DNA from: Catenovulum adriaticum
GTDB lineage: Bacteria; Pseudomonadota; Gammaproteobacteria; Enterobacterales; Alteromonadaceae
Assembly: GCF_026725475.1 (NCBI RefSeq)
Contig: NZ_CP109965.1
Span: 1,922,001-1,986,000 of the forward strand
Length of the DNA stretch: 64,000 bases
Direction: 5' to 3'
Shown: positions 46,872-56,420 of the stretch, one piece after another
Layout: each line of letters begins with the position of its first letter
Position numbering within the stretch: position 1 is the first letter of the stretch
Notes under the pieces: generated by a model
Seen by the model: only the letters and a program-made list of their open reading frames with translations
Databases searched by the model: none
What the model was told of the DNA's origin: nothing
Position numbers and translations under genes: made by a program

Positions 46872-47054
46872 CCGACTATACCCAGTAGAATATAGACTAT
46901 ATTTGTTTTGCTGGGTGTTCATTCATTTGTTTTTCGTCACATGCACCCGCAAACAATGCAGCTTTTAAAAACTTTCATTTGTTCGAGAATTGAACTTTAA
47001 TGAATCATTCATACTAAAATTAAACACCAAACCTTTTACCCAGGCTACGGAATT

Positions 47055-48188
47055 ATGACATTGACGTTTAAAAACAAAATTTTAAGTTTATCTTGGTTCC
47101 AAGTATTAATTGCAATAACCTGCTTAAATGCCTGTCAGCCAACTGAAGCCCCCAAAGAATTAGTTGATAGAAGTATTGCTTGGATGCAAGTGCAACAACA
47201 CCAACTAACCCAAGTAAGACATATTGCAGGTGAGCTTCAACCCGTTGATTTCGCCCCACTTAGCTTTCAAGTAGCAGGCAAAGTTGAAAAAGTTTGGGTT
47301 AAATTAGGCGATAAGGTAAAAGCGGGTGATAAATTAGCACAATTACAGCCAGAAAATTATCAGCTATCGTTACAAGCTGCTCAAGGTAACTTACATAAAG
47401 CTCAAGCTAATTATGCTGACAAAAAAGCTGAGTTTGAGCGCTTTAAAAAGCTAAAAGCCGAACAACTGGTTTCGCTTTCTGCATTTGATAACGCCAAGTC
47501 TTTATATGAATCAGCTAAAAGTACGGTAGAGGTCGCAACAACAGAGTATAATATCGCTCGTAAAAACTTAAACGATACTCAGCTATTCGCACCTTATGAT
47601 GGACATATTAGCCAGCGTTTAATAGAACCCTCTCAGCAAATTAATGTCGGTCAAACCGCATTAACTATTGAAGCCAGTAACGGGCTCGAAGTATCCGTAT
47701 TAGTGCCTGAAACCTTAATTAAAAATATTAAGCCTGGGTTAACTTGCCAAGTAACCAGTCAAGTTATCCCAAACCAAACCTTAAATGCACAAGTTACTGA
47801 AATTTCAAACACGGCCCAAGGAGCTAATACCTTTCCAGTGATTTTAAATTTGACCACACAAAATCCAGAGTTAAAAGCGGGCATGTCGGTTGAAGTCGCC
47901 TTTAAATTTAATGGCACTGGGCGCTCAGGTTATCAGGGCAATACGGTTAAAATTCCAGTTGCCGCTTTATTGGCTGGTGCAAACCAACAAGCTTTTGTAT
48001 TTGTGTATCAACAACAAAGCCATACGCTTAAAAAAGTTGCTGTGCAAACCGAAAACATAATAGACAACCAAGTATTGGTATCAAAAGGCATAAAACCTGG
48101 GGATATTATTGCAACTGCTGGCGTTTCTTTTTTAAAAGATGGCCAATCGGTTAAGTTACTCGAAAAACAAATTACCATTTTTAATTAA
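47055..48188 (+). CDS. RND efflux periplasmic adaptor, lipoprotein
   Basis: A 377-residue membrane fusion protein with a lipoprotein signal (lipobox CLNAC at about residue 27). The barrel-sandwich region VAGKVEKVWVKLGDKVKAGD leads to a long helical hairpin (about 90-160). Two beta domains follow (QRLIEPSQQINVGQTAL; ILNLTTQNPELKAGMSVEVA). It links the inner-membrane pump, encoded 9 bases downstream, to an outer-membrane channel that is not in this window. The substrate is unknown. Confidence 0.9.
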   Translation: MTLTFKNKILSLSWFQVLIAITCLNACQPTEAPKELVDRSIAWMQVQQHQLTQVRHIAGELQPVDFAPLSFQVAGKVEKVWVKLGDKVKAGDKLAQLQPENYQLSLQAAQGNLHKAQANYADKKAEFERFKKLKAEQLVSLSAFDNAKSLYESAKSTVEVATTEYNIARKNLNDTQLFAPYDGHISQRLIEPSQQINVGQTALTIEASNGLEVSVLVPETLIKNIKPGLTCQVTSQVIPNQTLNAQVTEISNTAQGANTFPVILNLTTQNPELKAGMSVEVAFKFNGTGRSGYQGNTVKIPVAALLAGANQQAFVFVYQQQSHTLKKVAVQTENIIDNQVLVSKGIKPGDIIATAGVSFLKDGQSVKLLEKQITIFN

Positions 48189-48197
48189 GGCGGCAGA

Positions 48198-51100
48198 ATG
48201 AATATTGCGGCTGTATCTTTGCGTTATAAAAAGCCATTATTTTTTATTTTAGCACTGAGTATTTTATATGGCGTATTAAGTTACTTTACACTACCGGCTC
48301 GTGAAGATCCTGAAATAACCATTCGCGAAGCAATTGTTTCAACAAGTTATCCAGGCATGGCTTCTGCCCGGGTCGAACGCTTAATTACTAAAAAACTTGA
48401 AGAGTCTATTCGGAAAATCCCTGAGGTTGAAAGAATTCGTTCCACTTCTTCAACGGGTTCATCTGTTATTCATGTCGAAATCGCTGATCGCTATTTTAAT
48501 TTAGATAATATTTGGCAAGACCTTCGCAACAAAGTATCAGCTGCACAATCACAATTACCGTCAGGAACGCAACCTTCAATAGTTAACGATGAATTTGGCG
48601 ATGTTGCTATTATTACGTTAGCGCTAACGGCTGACGGCTTTTCTTTAGCCGAAATGCATGAAATGGCAAAACACATTCGAGATACTTTGTATGCCGTTAA
48701 AGGTACTAAAAAAATAGACTTATTGGGCATTCAGCAAGAACAAATATATTTAGAAATATCCAATACAAAATTAGCGCAACTTGGTATTGCCCCCGCGCAA
48801 CTAAGCGCTATTTTACAGAGCCAAAATATTATCAGCCCGGGCGGGTCAATTGATACCGGATTAAAAAGTTTTGCAATTGAACCTTCTGGTAATTTTAATT
48901 CGGTCCAAGAAATAGGCGAGCTACTCATTACCCTGCCGCAATTGCAGCAACCCATTTTATTAAGAGATTTAGCCAAAATAAAACGCGGCTATATAGATCC
49001 ACCTAACAAGCTAGCTTATTACAACGGCAAACCCGCGTTAATATTTGCGATCTCCATGTTAAATGGTTACAACGTGCTTGATTTTAGCCCTAAAATGAAA
49101 GCTAAATTAAACGAAATTCAGCAAAGTTTGCCCGTCGGTTACCAATTAGAAATTGCAACTTATCAAGCCGACCAAGTAAGTCAAACCGTGTATGGGGTTT
49201 CAATTAATGTACTACAAACATTAATTATCGTGTTGCTGGTAGTTATGGTGTTTTTAGGGGTTAGAGTCGGTTTAATTGTTGGCAGTATAGTCCCCTGTGT
49301 AATGCTACTAAGCTTAGCCGTTATGAATTTTACCGGCATAAATTTAGAGAGAATGAGCCTAGCTACGCTGATTATTGCACTAGGTTTATTGATCGATAAT
49401 GGCATTGTCATCGCTGAAGATTTTAAAGCTCGATTAGAGCGCGGAGAAGATAGAGTTTATGCGCTTACCCACGGCCCAAGCTCTTTGGCGGTGCCGCTAT
49501 TAAGCTCTTCCATTAGTACCATTTTGTTTTTTTTGCCCTTGATGCTAGCGCAGCACGTAGCAGGTGAATATACCCGTTCAATATCGTTAGTGATTTTAAT
49601 TTCATTAATGACCAGTTGGTTGTTGGCTTTAAGTGTGACTCCCGTACTTTGCTACTTTTTTGTCAATAAACCCGCTGCTAAAAACGAACGACAAACCCAA
49701 TCTGACGCAAAAAAGCTATATCACAAAATTCAAGATCGTTATCAGCAGATATTAAGCTGGATGCTTAGCCACAAAGCAATTAGCTTGGGCTTTAGTGTGC
49801 TGTTATTAATTGTTTCAGTTGCCAGTATGCCATTTTTAAACAAGCAATTTTTCCCAGACTCAGATCGTTTACAGATTTTGGTTGACCTTGAGCTTGCGCC
49901 AGACGCATCCAGCCGGGCCACTAACCAAGCCATGCAAGCTGTTTTTAAATGGCTTTCCAATCCAGAACAATTTTCACAAATTGACTCTTACGCGGCTTAT
50001 GTTGGCTTTGGCGGACCTAGATTTGTGTTATCGTTGAGCCCAGACGATCCGTCTGAAAACAAAGGGTTTATGGTATTAAATATTAATAAAGCTGAACAAA
50101 TTGAACCTACTATTCGTCAGTTAAGAAATGGCTTTCGTGAGAAATTTCCATATGTTTCTGCCCACGTCAACAAGATGTTTTTAGGGCCGTCTGACTCAGC
50201 CGTGATTTCTATTCAGGTAAAAGGGCCTGATGAAAATGTTATTTACCAACAAGCGAAAAAAATTGAAGCCTTATTAGCAAAAACTGATGGCACCATAGAC
50301 ATTCGCAATAACTGGGAAGGCCGAATCAGCAAAATTAAAGTACTAGTCAATCAACAAAAAGCTCGGCGAGCCGGTATTAGTTCAAATGATGTCGCAGCCA
50401 CTTTGCAAGGCTACTTTAGCGGTGCACAAATATCTCAATACCGTGAAAATGATAATATTATTCCTATTATTTACCGAGCTGAGCTAAATGAGCGTCATAA
50501 CTTAGACAGATTACGAACAGTAAGTATTTATTCTCCGGCTTCTAATCACTATATTCCTTTATTTCAAATTGCCGATTTTGAACCTTACAATGAATTTTCT
50601 AAAATTCAAAAAGAAGATTTATTCAAAACTGTAACGGTAGAAGCTCGACACTTATCGATGACAGCCGAAATATTAAAACAACAAATTGACCCTCAAATTC
50701 AAAAGTTAAAACGAAACCTACCACTTAATCACACCATTGAATATGACGGTGTAGTGCAAGAATCAAGCGATGCCCAACAAGCATTAGCGAAAAATATGCC
50801 TTTAGTTTTGGCCTTGATTATTATTTTACTAATAGTGCAATTTAACTCATTTAGACGCCCTTTAATTATTATTGCAACCATTCCGCTAGGTTTTATTGGT
50901 GCGGTATCGGGGCTTTGGATAATGCAAGCACCGTTTGGGTTTATGGTATCACTGGGGTTATATAGTTTAGCCGGTATTATAATTAATAACGCCATTGTAT
51001 TAATTGACAAAATTGATATAAATCGTGAATCTGGCATGGGCATGATGGAAGCAATTGAGCAGGCCTGTCATAGCCGGCTAAGGCCTATTTGTATGACAAC

Positions 51101-51269
51101 AATTACTACCGTATTAGGTTTACTACCGTTAATTATAAGCCATGACCCATTATTTTACGGACTGGCTTGTGTATTAGCATTCGGCTTAGCTGTGGGGACT
51201 TTATTAACCTTATGCATAGTGCCTTGCTTATACGCGTTGTTTTACAAAAATGAAGCGTCAACAAATTAA
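48198..51269 (+). CDS. RND efflux permease with altered proton-relay residues
   Basis: A 1023-residue RND pump with twelve membrane segments and two large periplasmic domains, as in AcrB/MexB. The membrane segment holding the proton site reads GLLIDNGIVIAED, with Asp400 and Asn401 where AcrB has Asp407-Asp408. Where AcrB has Lys940, the segment reads IIINNAIVLIDK (Asn930). One acidic residue is retained. Such pumps exist outside the multidrug type, so the change does not mean loss of function. It follows the adaptor after 9 bases. Confidence 0.9.
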   Translation: MNIAAVSLRYKKPLFFILALSILYGVLSYFTLPAREDPEITIREAIVSTSYPGMASARVERLITKKLEESIRKIPEVERIRSTSSTGSSVIHVEIADRYFNLDNIWQDLRNKVSAAQSQLPSGTQPSIVNDEFGDVAIITLALTADGFSLAEMHEMAKHIRDTLYAVKGTKKIDLLGIQQEQIYLEISNTKLAQLGIAPAQLSAILQSQNIISPGGSIDTGLKSFAIEPSGNFNSVQEIGELLITLPQLQQPILLRDLAKIKRGYIDPPNKLAYYNGKPALIFAISMLNGYNVLDFSPKMKAKLNEIQQSLPVGYQLEIATYQADQVSQTVYGVSINVLQTLIIVLLVVMVFLGVRVGLIVGSIVPCVMLLSLAVMNFTGINLERMSLATLIIALGLLIDNGIVIAEDFKARLERGEDRVYALTHGPSSLAVPLLSSSISTILFFLPLMLAQHVAGEYTRSISLVILISLMTSWLLALSVTPVLCYFFVNKPAAKNERQTQSDAKKLYHKIQDRYQQILSWMLSHKAISLGFSVLLLIVSVASMPFLNKQFFPDSDRLQILVDLELAPDASSRATNQAMQAVFKWLSNPEQFSQIDSYAAYVGFGGPRFVLSLSPDDPSENKGFMVLNINKAEQIEPTIRQLRNGFREKFPYVSAHVNKMFLGPSDSAVISIQVKGPDENVIYQQAKKIEALLAKTDGTIDIRNNWEGRISKIKVLVNQQKARRAGISSNDVAATLQGYFSGAQISQYRENDNIIPIIYRAELNERHNLDRLRTVSIYSPASNHYIPLFQIADFEPYNEFSKIQKEDLFKTVTVEARHLSMTAEILKQQIDPQIQKLKRNLPLNHTIEYDGVVQESSDAQQALAKNMPLVLALIIILLIVQFNSFRRPLIIIATIPLGFIGAVSGLWIMQAPFGFMVSLGLYSLAGIIINNAIVLIDKIDINRESGMGMMEAIEQACHSRLRPICMTTITTVLGLLPLIISHDPLFYGLACVLAFGLAVGTLLTLCIVPCLYALFYKNEASTN

Positions 51270-51286
51270 CATCTCCTGACCAACCT

Positions 51287-51328
51287 AAATTAAAGTGATA
51301 GCCAAGCATTTAACTATCACTTTAATTT
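51287..51328. terminator. Bidirectional terminator between the RND operon and the SIMPL gene
   Basis: A perfect 15-bp stem, AAATTAAAGTGATAG / CTATCACTTTAATTT, with a 12-base loop. A/T-rich stem ends lie on both strands. It sits between the stops of two convergent genes, 18 bases from each, as expected of a shared terminator. Confidence 0.8.
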
Positions 51329-51345
51329 AAACCTTAAAAGCTAAT

Positions 51346-52071
51346 TTAATCTAATTTAAAACTAACAGATACACTCGCTTGAATTTCAGCTGTGCCTGGT
51401 AAACTATTACTACTTGATGATTTAAAGCTCATTGATTCAGCAACATAATGCTGATAGCCGCCCTGCTCAGATATTTGAATAACAGCACCTAAATCTCGAC
51501 CTGCTTGTTTAGCTAAAATAGCAGCTTTCACTTTTGCCTGCTCGACCGCTTTTTCCAAAGCCTGCAAATACAGATCATAACGATTTGAAATTAAAGTACT
51601 AATCTGACCGACTCGAGTAACGCCCAAGCCTAAAGATTTATCAATTAAAGTATCAAATTTATCCCAATTATTTAATTGTATTTTAAATGTACGACTCACC
51701 ATAAAGCCATCTTGCTCTCGTTTATGATCTGGTAAAGTTTCATAGTGTGGTTGTATACTCAATTGATAACTTTGCACCTGCTGTTCATTTATCCCTAACT
51801 GCAAAATACTATTAATCAAACGCTTACTTTTCGCATCTACAATTTGTTTGGCTTTTGATACACTTAAATTGTGCTCTTCAATATATAAATTAACGGTCAA
51901 TTTATCTGGTATGGCTGTCACAGCCCCTTTGCCATTAACGTTAATTTGCTCAGAAACCGTTTGAGTATTCGCTAAACTCGGTGTCGCCCAAGCCAAACTT
52001 ATCAAAGCGGCACTGAAAACCAATTGTTTAACGCGAGTCATTTTATTACGCTTATTTGTTATTTGTCTCAT
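51346..52071 (-). CDS. SIMPL (DUF541) domain periplasmic protein
   Basis: A 241-residue SIMPL-domain protein. A signal peptide (about 11-34, LVFSAALISLAWATPSLA) precedes the domain: GKGAVTAIPDKLTVNLYIEE, then KQIVDAKSKRLINSILQLG and VAESMSFKSSSS. Family members are periplasmic or outer-membrane and often linked to oxidative-stress tolerance. The ATG at 52071 has AGAGG 5 bases before it, so it is preferred over the Met 10 residues later. Confidence 0.85.
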   Translation of the reverse strand: MRQITNKRNKMTRVKQLVFSAALISLAWATPSLANTQTVSEQINVNGKGAVTAIPDKLTVNLYIEEHNLSVSKAKQIVDAKSKRLINSILQLGINEQQVQSYQLSIQPHYETLPDHKREQDGFMVSRTFKIQLNNWDKFDTLIDKSLGLGVTRVGQISTLISNRYDLYLQALEKAVEQAKVKAAILAKQAGRDLGAVIQISEQGGYQHYVAESMSFKSSSSNSLPGTAEIQASVSVSFKLD

Positions 52072-52274
52072 ATTACCTCTGTTATTAATAATGTTACTTA
52101 TCAGTTATTTGACCTAACATCTGCTTCAAAATTCATTTAGCATGTTCAAAATTTGAATTAGCTTGGCTTATAGCGAGTTTATGCCAGAAGATTAGCATGA
52201 TAATTTAGATTAAATCATCTCAATACTTGCATTGCGTGATAGCTACAGTATATTTCTGCCATACTGAACTTTAA

Positions 52275-53729
52275 GTGAACAAAACCGTGAGCAAAGCTTT
52301 TATACCACAGCATTTTATTGACTTTATTAAACCCCATATTCCACAAAAAATTAGCCTAGATGAGTTTCTTGAGTATTGCTCTAAGCCACTTCGAAAAAGT
52401 ATTAGAGTTAATACTTTAAAAATTTCAGTCAATGATTTTATTGATAAGATGCAACAACAAGGCTGGCAATTACAACCAATACCTTGGTGTAACACCGGCT
52501 TTTGGGTAGAGCGCCCAGCCGAGCAAGAAAATAAAATCGCTTTGGGGAATACATTAGAACATGTTACTGGCCTTTTTTACATTCAAGAGGCCAGCTCTAT
52601 GCTCCCTCCTGAAGCGCTGGTTTTAAATCAAACAAAATTAGACGCTTGTTTAGATTTAGCCGCTGCGCCTGGCTCTAAAACCACTCAACTGGCGGCATTA
52701 ATGAATAATTCAGGAGTTATTGTTGCGAATGAATTTTCATCTAGTCGCAGTAAAGGGCTGTTTGCCAATATTCAAAGATGTGCAGTGACTAATACGGCCC
52801 TTACCCATATGGATGGGCGGTTATTTAAACATTTAAATGAAACCTTTGACGCCATTTTATTAGACGCGCCTTGTAGTGGTGAAGGCACTATACGTAAAGA
52901 TCCAGATGCAATGAAAAACTGGAGTGAAAGCAGCGTTCACGAGATTGCGAGAACCCAAACTGATTTAATTGATGCCGCATTTCACGCACTTAAAATTGGC
53001 GGTGTCATGATTTATTCCACTTGTACTTTAAACCCATTTGAAAATCAAGGAATCTGCCAAGCACTTTTACAAAAATATCCAGATCAACTTGAGTTTGAGC
53101 CTCTTGATCAATTATTTGAAGGTGCAGAGCAAAGTATAACGCCTGACGGCTTTTTACATGTTTGGCCTCAATTGTACGACTCTGAAGGCTTTTTTATTGC
53201 TCGCATCAAAAAAACCGGTGCCACTCCAATTGCAGAAAATAACCCATTCCGCCGTTTGGGTAAATTCCCCTACCCTAAAATTAGTCATAAATTAGCGGAT
53301 ACGTTTGCTCAATATTTATCACAGCAATTTGCTTGTGACGCTTTTCCACTGGCACATTGTTATCAGCGCAATCAAGAAGTATGGTATTTTCCACCCGGTT
53401 TTGAGCAGCTTATTGGCAAAGTGAAATTTTCACGCGTGGGGGTAAAATTAGCCGAATTAGCCAAACATGGCTTCAAGCTCGATCATAATTTAGCCGTTAA
53501 TTTTGCGCAGTACTTTAATAAACAGGCGATGAACTTAACACCTGAGCAAGCTGCGCAATACTTAAAAGGCCAAGATATTTGGTTCGAAAACAATGAATTA
53601 GATGCGCTAAGTAAAGGTGAAGTATTGGTGCTTGCGAATGGTCAAGCATTAGGGTTTGCAAAACGACTGCCTGATAAACTTAAAAACCTACTGCCACGCG
53701 ATTTAGTGAGAGATAATGTTCGTTTTTAA
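52275..53729 (+). CDS. rsmF: 16S rRNA m5C1407 methyltransferase RsmF
   Basis: A 484-residue RsmF. The SAM-binding motif DLAAAPGSKTTQLAALM, the catalytic motif DAPCSGEGTIRKDPDAM and the second cysteine motif YSTCTLNPFENQ are intact. The PUA-like C-terminus (VLANGQALGFAKRLPDKLKN) is complete. It methylates C1407 of 16S rRNA on the assembled 30S subunit. The start is not settled: GTG at 52275 and GTG at 52287 are both possible, with no clear ribosome site. The start is divergent from the SIMPL gene. Confidence 0.93.
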   Translation: MNKTVSKAFIPQHFIDFIKPHIPQKISLDEFLEYCSKPLRKSIRVNTLKISVNDFIDKMQQQGWQLQPIPWCNTGFWVERPAEQENKIALGNTLEHVTGLFYIQEASSMLPPEALVLNQTKLDACLDLAAAPGSKTTQLAALMNNSGVIVANEFSSSRSKGLFANIQRCAVTNTALTHMDGRLFKHLNETFDAILLDAPCSGEGTIRKDPDAMKNWSESSVHEIARTQTDLIDAAFHALKIGGVMIYSTCTLNPFENQGICQALLQKYPDQLEFEPLDQLFEGAEQSITPDGFLHVWPQLYDSEGFFIARIKKTGATPIAENNPFRRLGKFPYPKISHKLADTFAQYLSQQFACDAFPLAHCYQRNQEVWYFPPGFEQLIGKVKFSRVGVKLAELAKHGFKLDHNLAVNFAQYFNKQAMNLTPEQAAQYLKGQDIWFENNELDALSKGEVLVLANGQALGFAKRLPDKLKNLLPRDLVRDNVRF

Positions 53730-53940
53730 CGGGATGTGCAATGTATAGCCTAAAAGCATATTTTTAGGCTGCTCGGTATATAACTAAAAAGACTTAACAG
53801 CCGCCTTTAGGAACAAATTAATCCAACCAATACTGGGCAGGAATATAAAGCTATTCTACAATTAAATCATCTAGCTAGATTTGGCAGACAGGTTTAGCTA
53901 GTTAGCGCAAATAGACTCACCCCTTTGAGTCTAACATTTC

Positions 53941-53969
53941 GCCCAGATACCTATTATCTGGGCTTTTTT
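53941..53969 (+). terminator. Orphan intrinsic terminator, 211 bases after rsmF
   Basis: A perfect 9-bp stem, GCCCAGATA / TATCTGGGC, with a 5-base loop, followed by six T's. It lies far from the rsmF stop at 53729. A second hairpin (AGACTCA / TGAGTCT, 53914-53933) sits just before it. The stretch could be a long rsmF 3' tail or a separate small RNA. Confidence 0.8.
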
Positions 53970-53979
53970 ATATGTGCGT

Positions 53980-54474
53980 TTACAATTCACCTTTATGGAC
54001 AGTTTTAGGTCGATATTTAGCCTTTAACCTAACATATAAAGTGCGGTTAACTTGAGCCACTAATTGCCCGTGCTTATCTTTAACATGAAATGTAAAAGTT
54101 GGATAAATTTTACCACCCGACTCGGTCGCCTTTCGAATTTCATTCAGTCGTTCACTATTTAAAAATGCTTCAGCAACTAAAGTTTCTCGACCGGGGTGAA
54201 TAAAGTCAACATCAGCTGATTTATCCCAAACATGATATTTTTTTCCTAAGCTGGCCATTAATAACAAACTATATACAGGATCAGTCATGCTAAATATACT
54301 TCCGCCATACTGAGTACGATTTGCATTTAAATTAAGCTTCCAGTGTTTTAGCTCCACTCGTGCATAGCTAAAGTCTTTAGCTATCTCGGTAAACCGAATA
54401 CCACAACATAAAAACGGTGGCCAAATATTTAATGCAAACTTCACAAAATTAGGGTATTTAAATACCTTATCCAT
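53980..54474 (-). CDS. DUF4442 (hotdog-fold) protein
   Basis: A 164-residue protein from ATG 54474; TTG at 54480 is an alternative. It is a single hotdog domain: LNLNANRTQYGGSIFSMTDP and FHVKDKHGQLVAQVNRTLYV. DUF4442 is related to thioesterases, but it lacks an obvious catalytic acid and the substrate is unknown. It is divergent from fur, 163 bases away. No ribosome site stands out near the start. Confidence 0.8.
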   Translation of the reverse strand: MDKVFKYPNFVKFALNIWPPFLCCGIRFTEIAKDFSYARVELKHWKLNLNANRTQYGGSIFSMTDPVYSLLLMASLGKKYHVWDKSADVDFIHPGRETLVAEAFLNSERLNEIRKATESGGKIYPTFTFHVKDKHGQLVAQVNRTLYVRLKAKYRPKTVHKGEL

Positions 54475-54637
54475 AAACAAAAAAACCTTAACGAGCTCTT
54501 AATAAAAACTTGTACTGCTGTAAATATACCTAAGCAGTGATTTTATAAAATTAAAGCCATAAACTAGAGTCCTAAACTCGCATCTTAATGCAGTTTAGGT
54601 ATATAATCTTTGTAAATTTATCGAATAGCAAATAATT

Positions 54638-55069
54638 ATGTCTGAACAAAATACTGAACTGAAAAAAGCAGGGTTAAAAGTTACCCTTCCTAGAATAAAA
54701 ATTCTTGAGCTATTACAAAATCCAGAACATCAACATATCAGTGCTGAAGATTTATATAAAATACTACTCGATTTAGGTGAAGAGATCGGCTTAGCCACAG
54801 TGTATCGTGTTTTGAACCAATTTGATGATGCAGGTATTGTTAACCGCCATCATTTTGAAGGTGGCAAATCTGTATTTGAGTTAAGCCAAAAAAAGCATCA
54901 CGATCATCTTGTCTGCTTAAAATGCGGCAAAGTAGTAGAGTTTATTGATAATACTATTGAAGAGCGCCAAGAAATGGTTGCCGAAGAGCATGGCATGAAA
55001 CTCACAAACCACAGCTTACATCTTTATGGTTATTGCAAAGATAGTGAAAAATGTGGGCAAGACGATTAA
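54638..55069 (+). CDS. fur: Ferric uptake regulator Fur
   Basis: A 143-residue Fur. The winged helix spans about 1-85 (LKVTLPRIKILELLQNPEHQ; YRVLNQFDDAGIVNRHHFEG). The metal-binding region is KKHHDHLVCLKCGKVVEF, with the structural cysteine pair and a further CKDSEKC near the end. It represses iron-uptake genes when iron is plentiful. A -10-like TATAAT lies at 54602-54607. No Fur box was found in the window. Confidence 0.95.
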   Translation: MSEQNTELKKAGLKVTLPRIKILELLQNPEHQHISAEDLYKILLDLGEEIGLATVYRVLNQFDDAGIVNRHHFEGGKSVFELSQKKHHDHLVCLKCGKVVEFIDNTIEERQEMVAEEHGMKLTNHSLHLYGYCKDSEKCGQDD

Positions 55070-55138
55070 CTTGCATAACAATTTTTCAGGTTAGCTAAAT
55101 AAATTAACAACAGGTAAACTGTTCAGCCACGGCGCAGT

Positions 55139-55573
55139 TTACTTGCAAGTTTTATCTTTAATTAACCCTGAAAACTGAAAGATCAAAAACCCAATGATAG
55201 ATAGCACAATTGCAATTTCATATCGGCTATAAGCCACAGAAACCCCAATAGCGCCTGTGTTCCAAATACCTGCTGCGGTTGCAGTGCCACTACCACCATC
55301 TTGTTTTTTAAAGATAGCACCGCCACCAATAAAGCCCATCCCAGTAATAATAGCGTACATTACTCTCGCTTCGGCGTCTGAACCTTGGTAAACGTTCATA
55401 CCAACTAGCATAAAAGCACAGGAAGCAATCGTCACTAGCGGAAACGTTCTAAGCCCCGCGCCTCTATCGTGCGTTTCTCGGTTTAACGCAATTGGCAGCG
55501 ACAACAGCAAAGCAATTCCTAATTGAACAAAATGAAACACGATTAAATTAAAATCAATATCAATTGGTGGCAT
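55139..55573 (-). CDS. MgtC family membrane protein
   Basis: A 144-residue MgtC/SapB-type protein with four membrane segments. The family sequence LPIALNRETHDRGAGLRTFP and GMGFIGGGAIFKKQDGGSGT is present. It lacks the C-terminal ACT-like domain of Salmonella MgtC. The family has been tied to magnesium limitation and growth in stress. The 3' end overlaps an 8-bp hairpin (55114-55142) shared with the convergent fur gene. Confidence 0.85.
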   Translation of the reverse strand: MPPIDIDFNLIVFHFVQLGIALLLSLPIALNRETHDRGAGLRTFPLVTIASCAFMLVGMNVYQGSDAEARVMYAIITGMGFIGGGAIFKKQDGGSGTATAAGIWNTGAIGVSVAYSRYEIAIVLSIIGFLIFQFSGLIKDKTCK

Positions 55574-55654
55574 GAAACAACTCTAGCTAAAATACGATAA
55601 TTAATTATGGTACAAAAAACCTAACAAAGTACAGCCCAAAATCGTATCGCGAAC

Positions 55655-56404
55655 TCATTCTAAACCTTGTAAAAACGCATCAAAGTCTGCTTCTTCTGCT
55701 TCTTCTACTTTAGGTCTAGGCGGATCGCCGTCATAAACTTTAAACTGAGTATTTTGAAAATAGGCTTCTTTAACAAAAATATAGGGGTCAAAACTATCCT
55801 CTAATAATTGCTCTTGTGGAATCACTTGAATACGAGATTCCAATGCGTCAATTCCAAACCGAAATGCCGATAACCAAATCGTTAAACCATCTAATGGAAA
55901 GTAAGCCGAATCAACAACATCCCCAGCTAATTCTCTAGGCACTGACGGCCCGTAAGCCGGCAACATTAAATAAGGCCCGGTAGATACCCCCCATTTACCC
56001 AATACTTCATCAAACTCTTCTTCTTCGGGTTTTAATCCAATATAACCAGCTACATCAACTAACCCTAACAAACCAACAGTCGAATTTAATAAAAAACGAC
56101 CAGCGCTGGTAGCTGCTTCTTTGGGTTTTGCTTGTAGTAAATTATTAATCATTGAAGACGGCGCTTCAAGATTTGACGACATATTCACCAAACCAATACG
56201 AACTGGCATTGGCATATATTTTTGATATGCCAATGCAGTGGGTCTTAAAATATGTTTATCCAAAATATCATAGTTAAAATCCCAAACGCTTCGGTTAACT
56301 GATTCTAATGGATCATTTAACTCAGTTTGAGGTTCTGATTGTGTGCTGGCGCAACCAGCCAACACCAGCGTGCATAACAAATAACATAAATGTTTGCGCA
56401 ACAT
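55655..56404 (-). CDS. mlaA: Outer-membrane lipoprotein MlaA (VacJ)
   Basis: A 249-residue MlaA. A lipoprotein signal ends at the lipobox LAGC (about residue 18). The core opens DPLESVNRSVWDFNYDILDK, with FLLNSTVGLLGLVDVAGYIG and GPYLMLPAYGPSVPRELAGD following. It removes misplaced phospholipids from the outer leaflet of the outer membrane together with the MlaBCDEF system, which is not here. The gap of 16 bases from ccmI suggests that it is read from the ccm transcript. Confidence 0.93.
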   Translation of the reverse strand: MLRKHLCYLLCTLVLAGCASTQSEPQTELNDPLESVNRSVWDFNYDILDKHILRPTALAYQKYMPMPVRIGLVNMSSNLEAPSSMINNLLQAKPKEAATSAGRFLLNSTVGLLGLVDVAGYIGLKPEEEEFDEVLGKWGVSTGPYLMLPAYGPSVPRELAGDVVDSAYFPLDGLTIWLSAFRFGIDALESRIQVIPQEQLLEDSFDPYIFVKEAYFQNTQFKVYDGDPPRPKVEEAEEADFDAFLQGLE

Positions 56405-56420
56405 ATGGATTTGAGTTCCT

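Noticed and set aside
54580..54637. A Fur-box autoregulation site before fur.
   Set aside because: No GATAAT-type palindrome fits; only a -10-like TATAAT is seen.
55114..55142. An 8-bp hairpin GTAAACTG/CAGTTTAC between fur and the MgtC gene called as a terminator.
   Set aside because: No T-run follows on either strand and the stem enters the MgtC stop codon; it is mentioned only in the MgtC entry.
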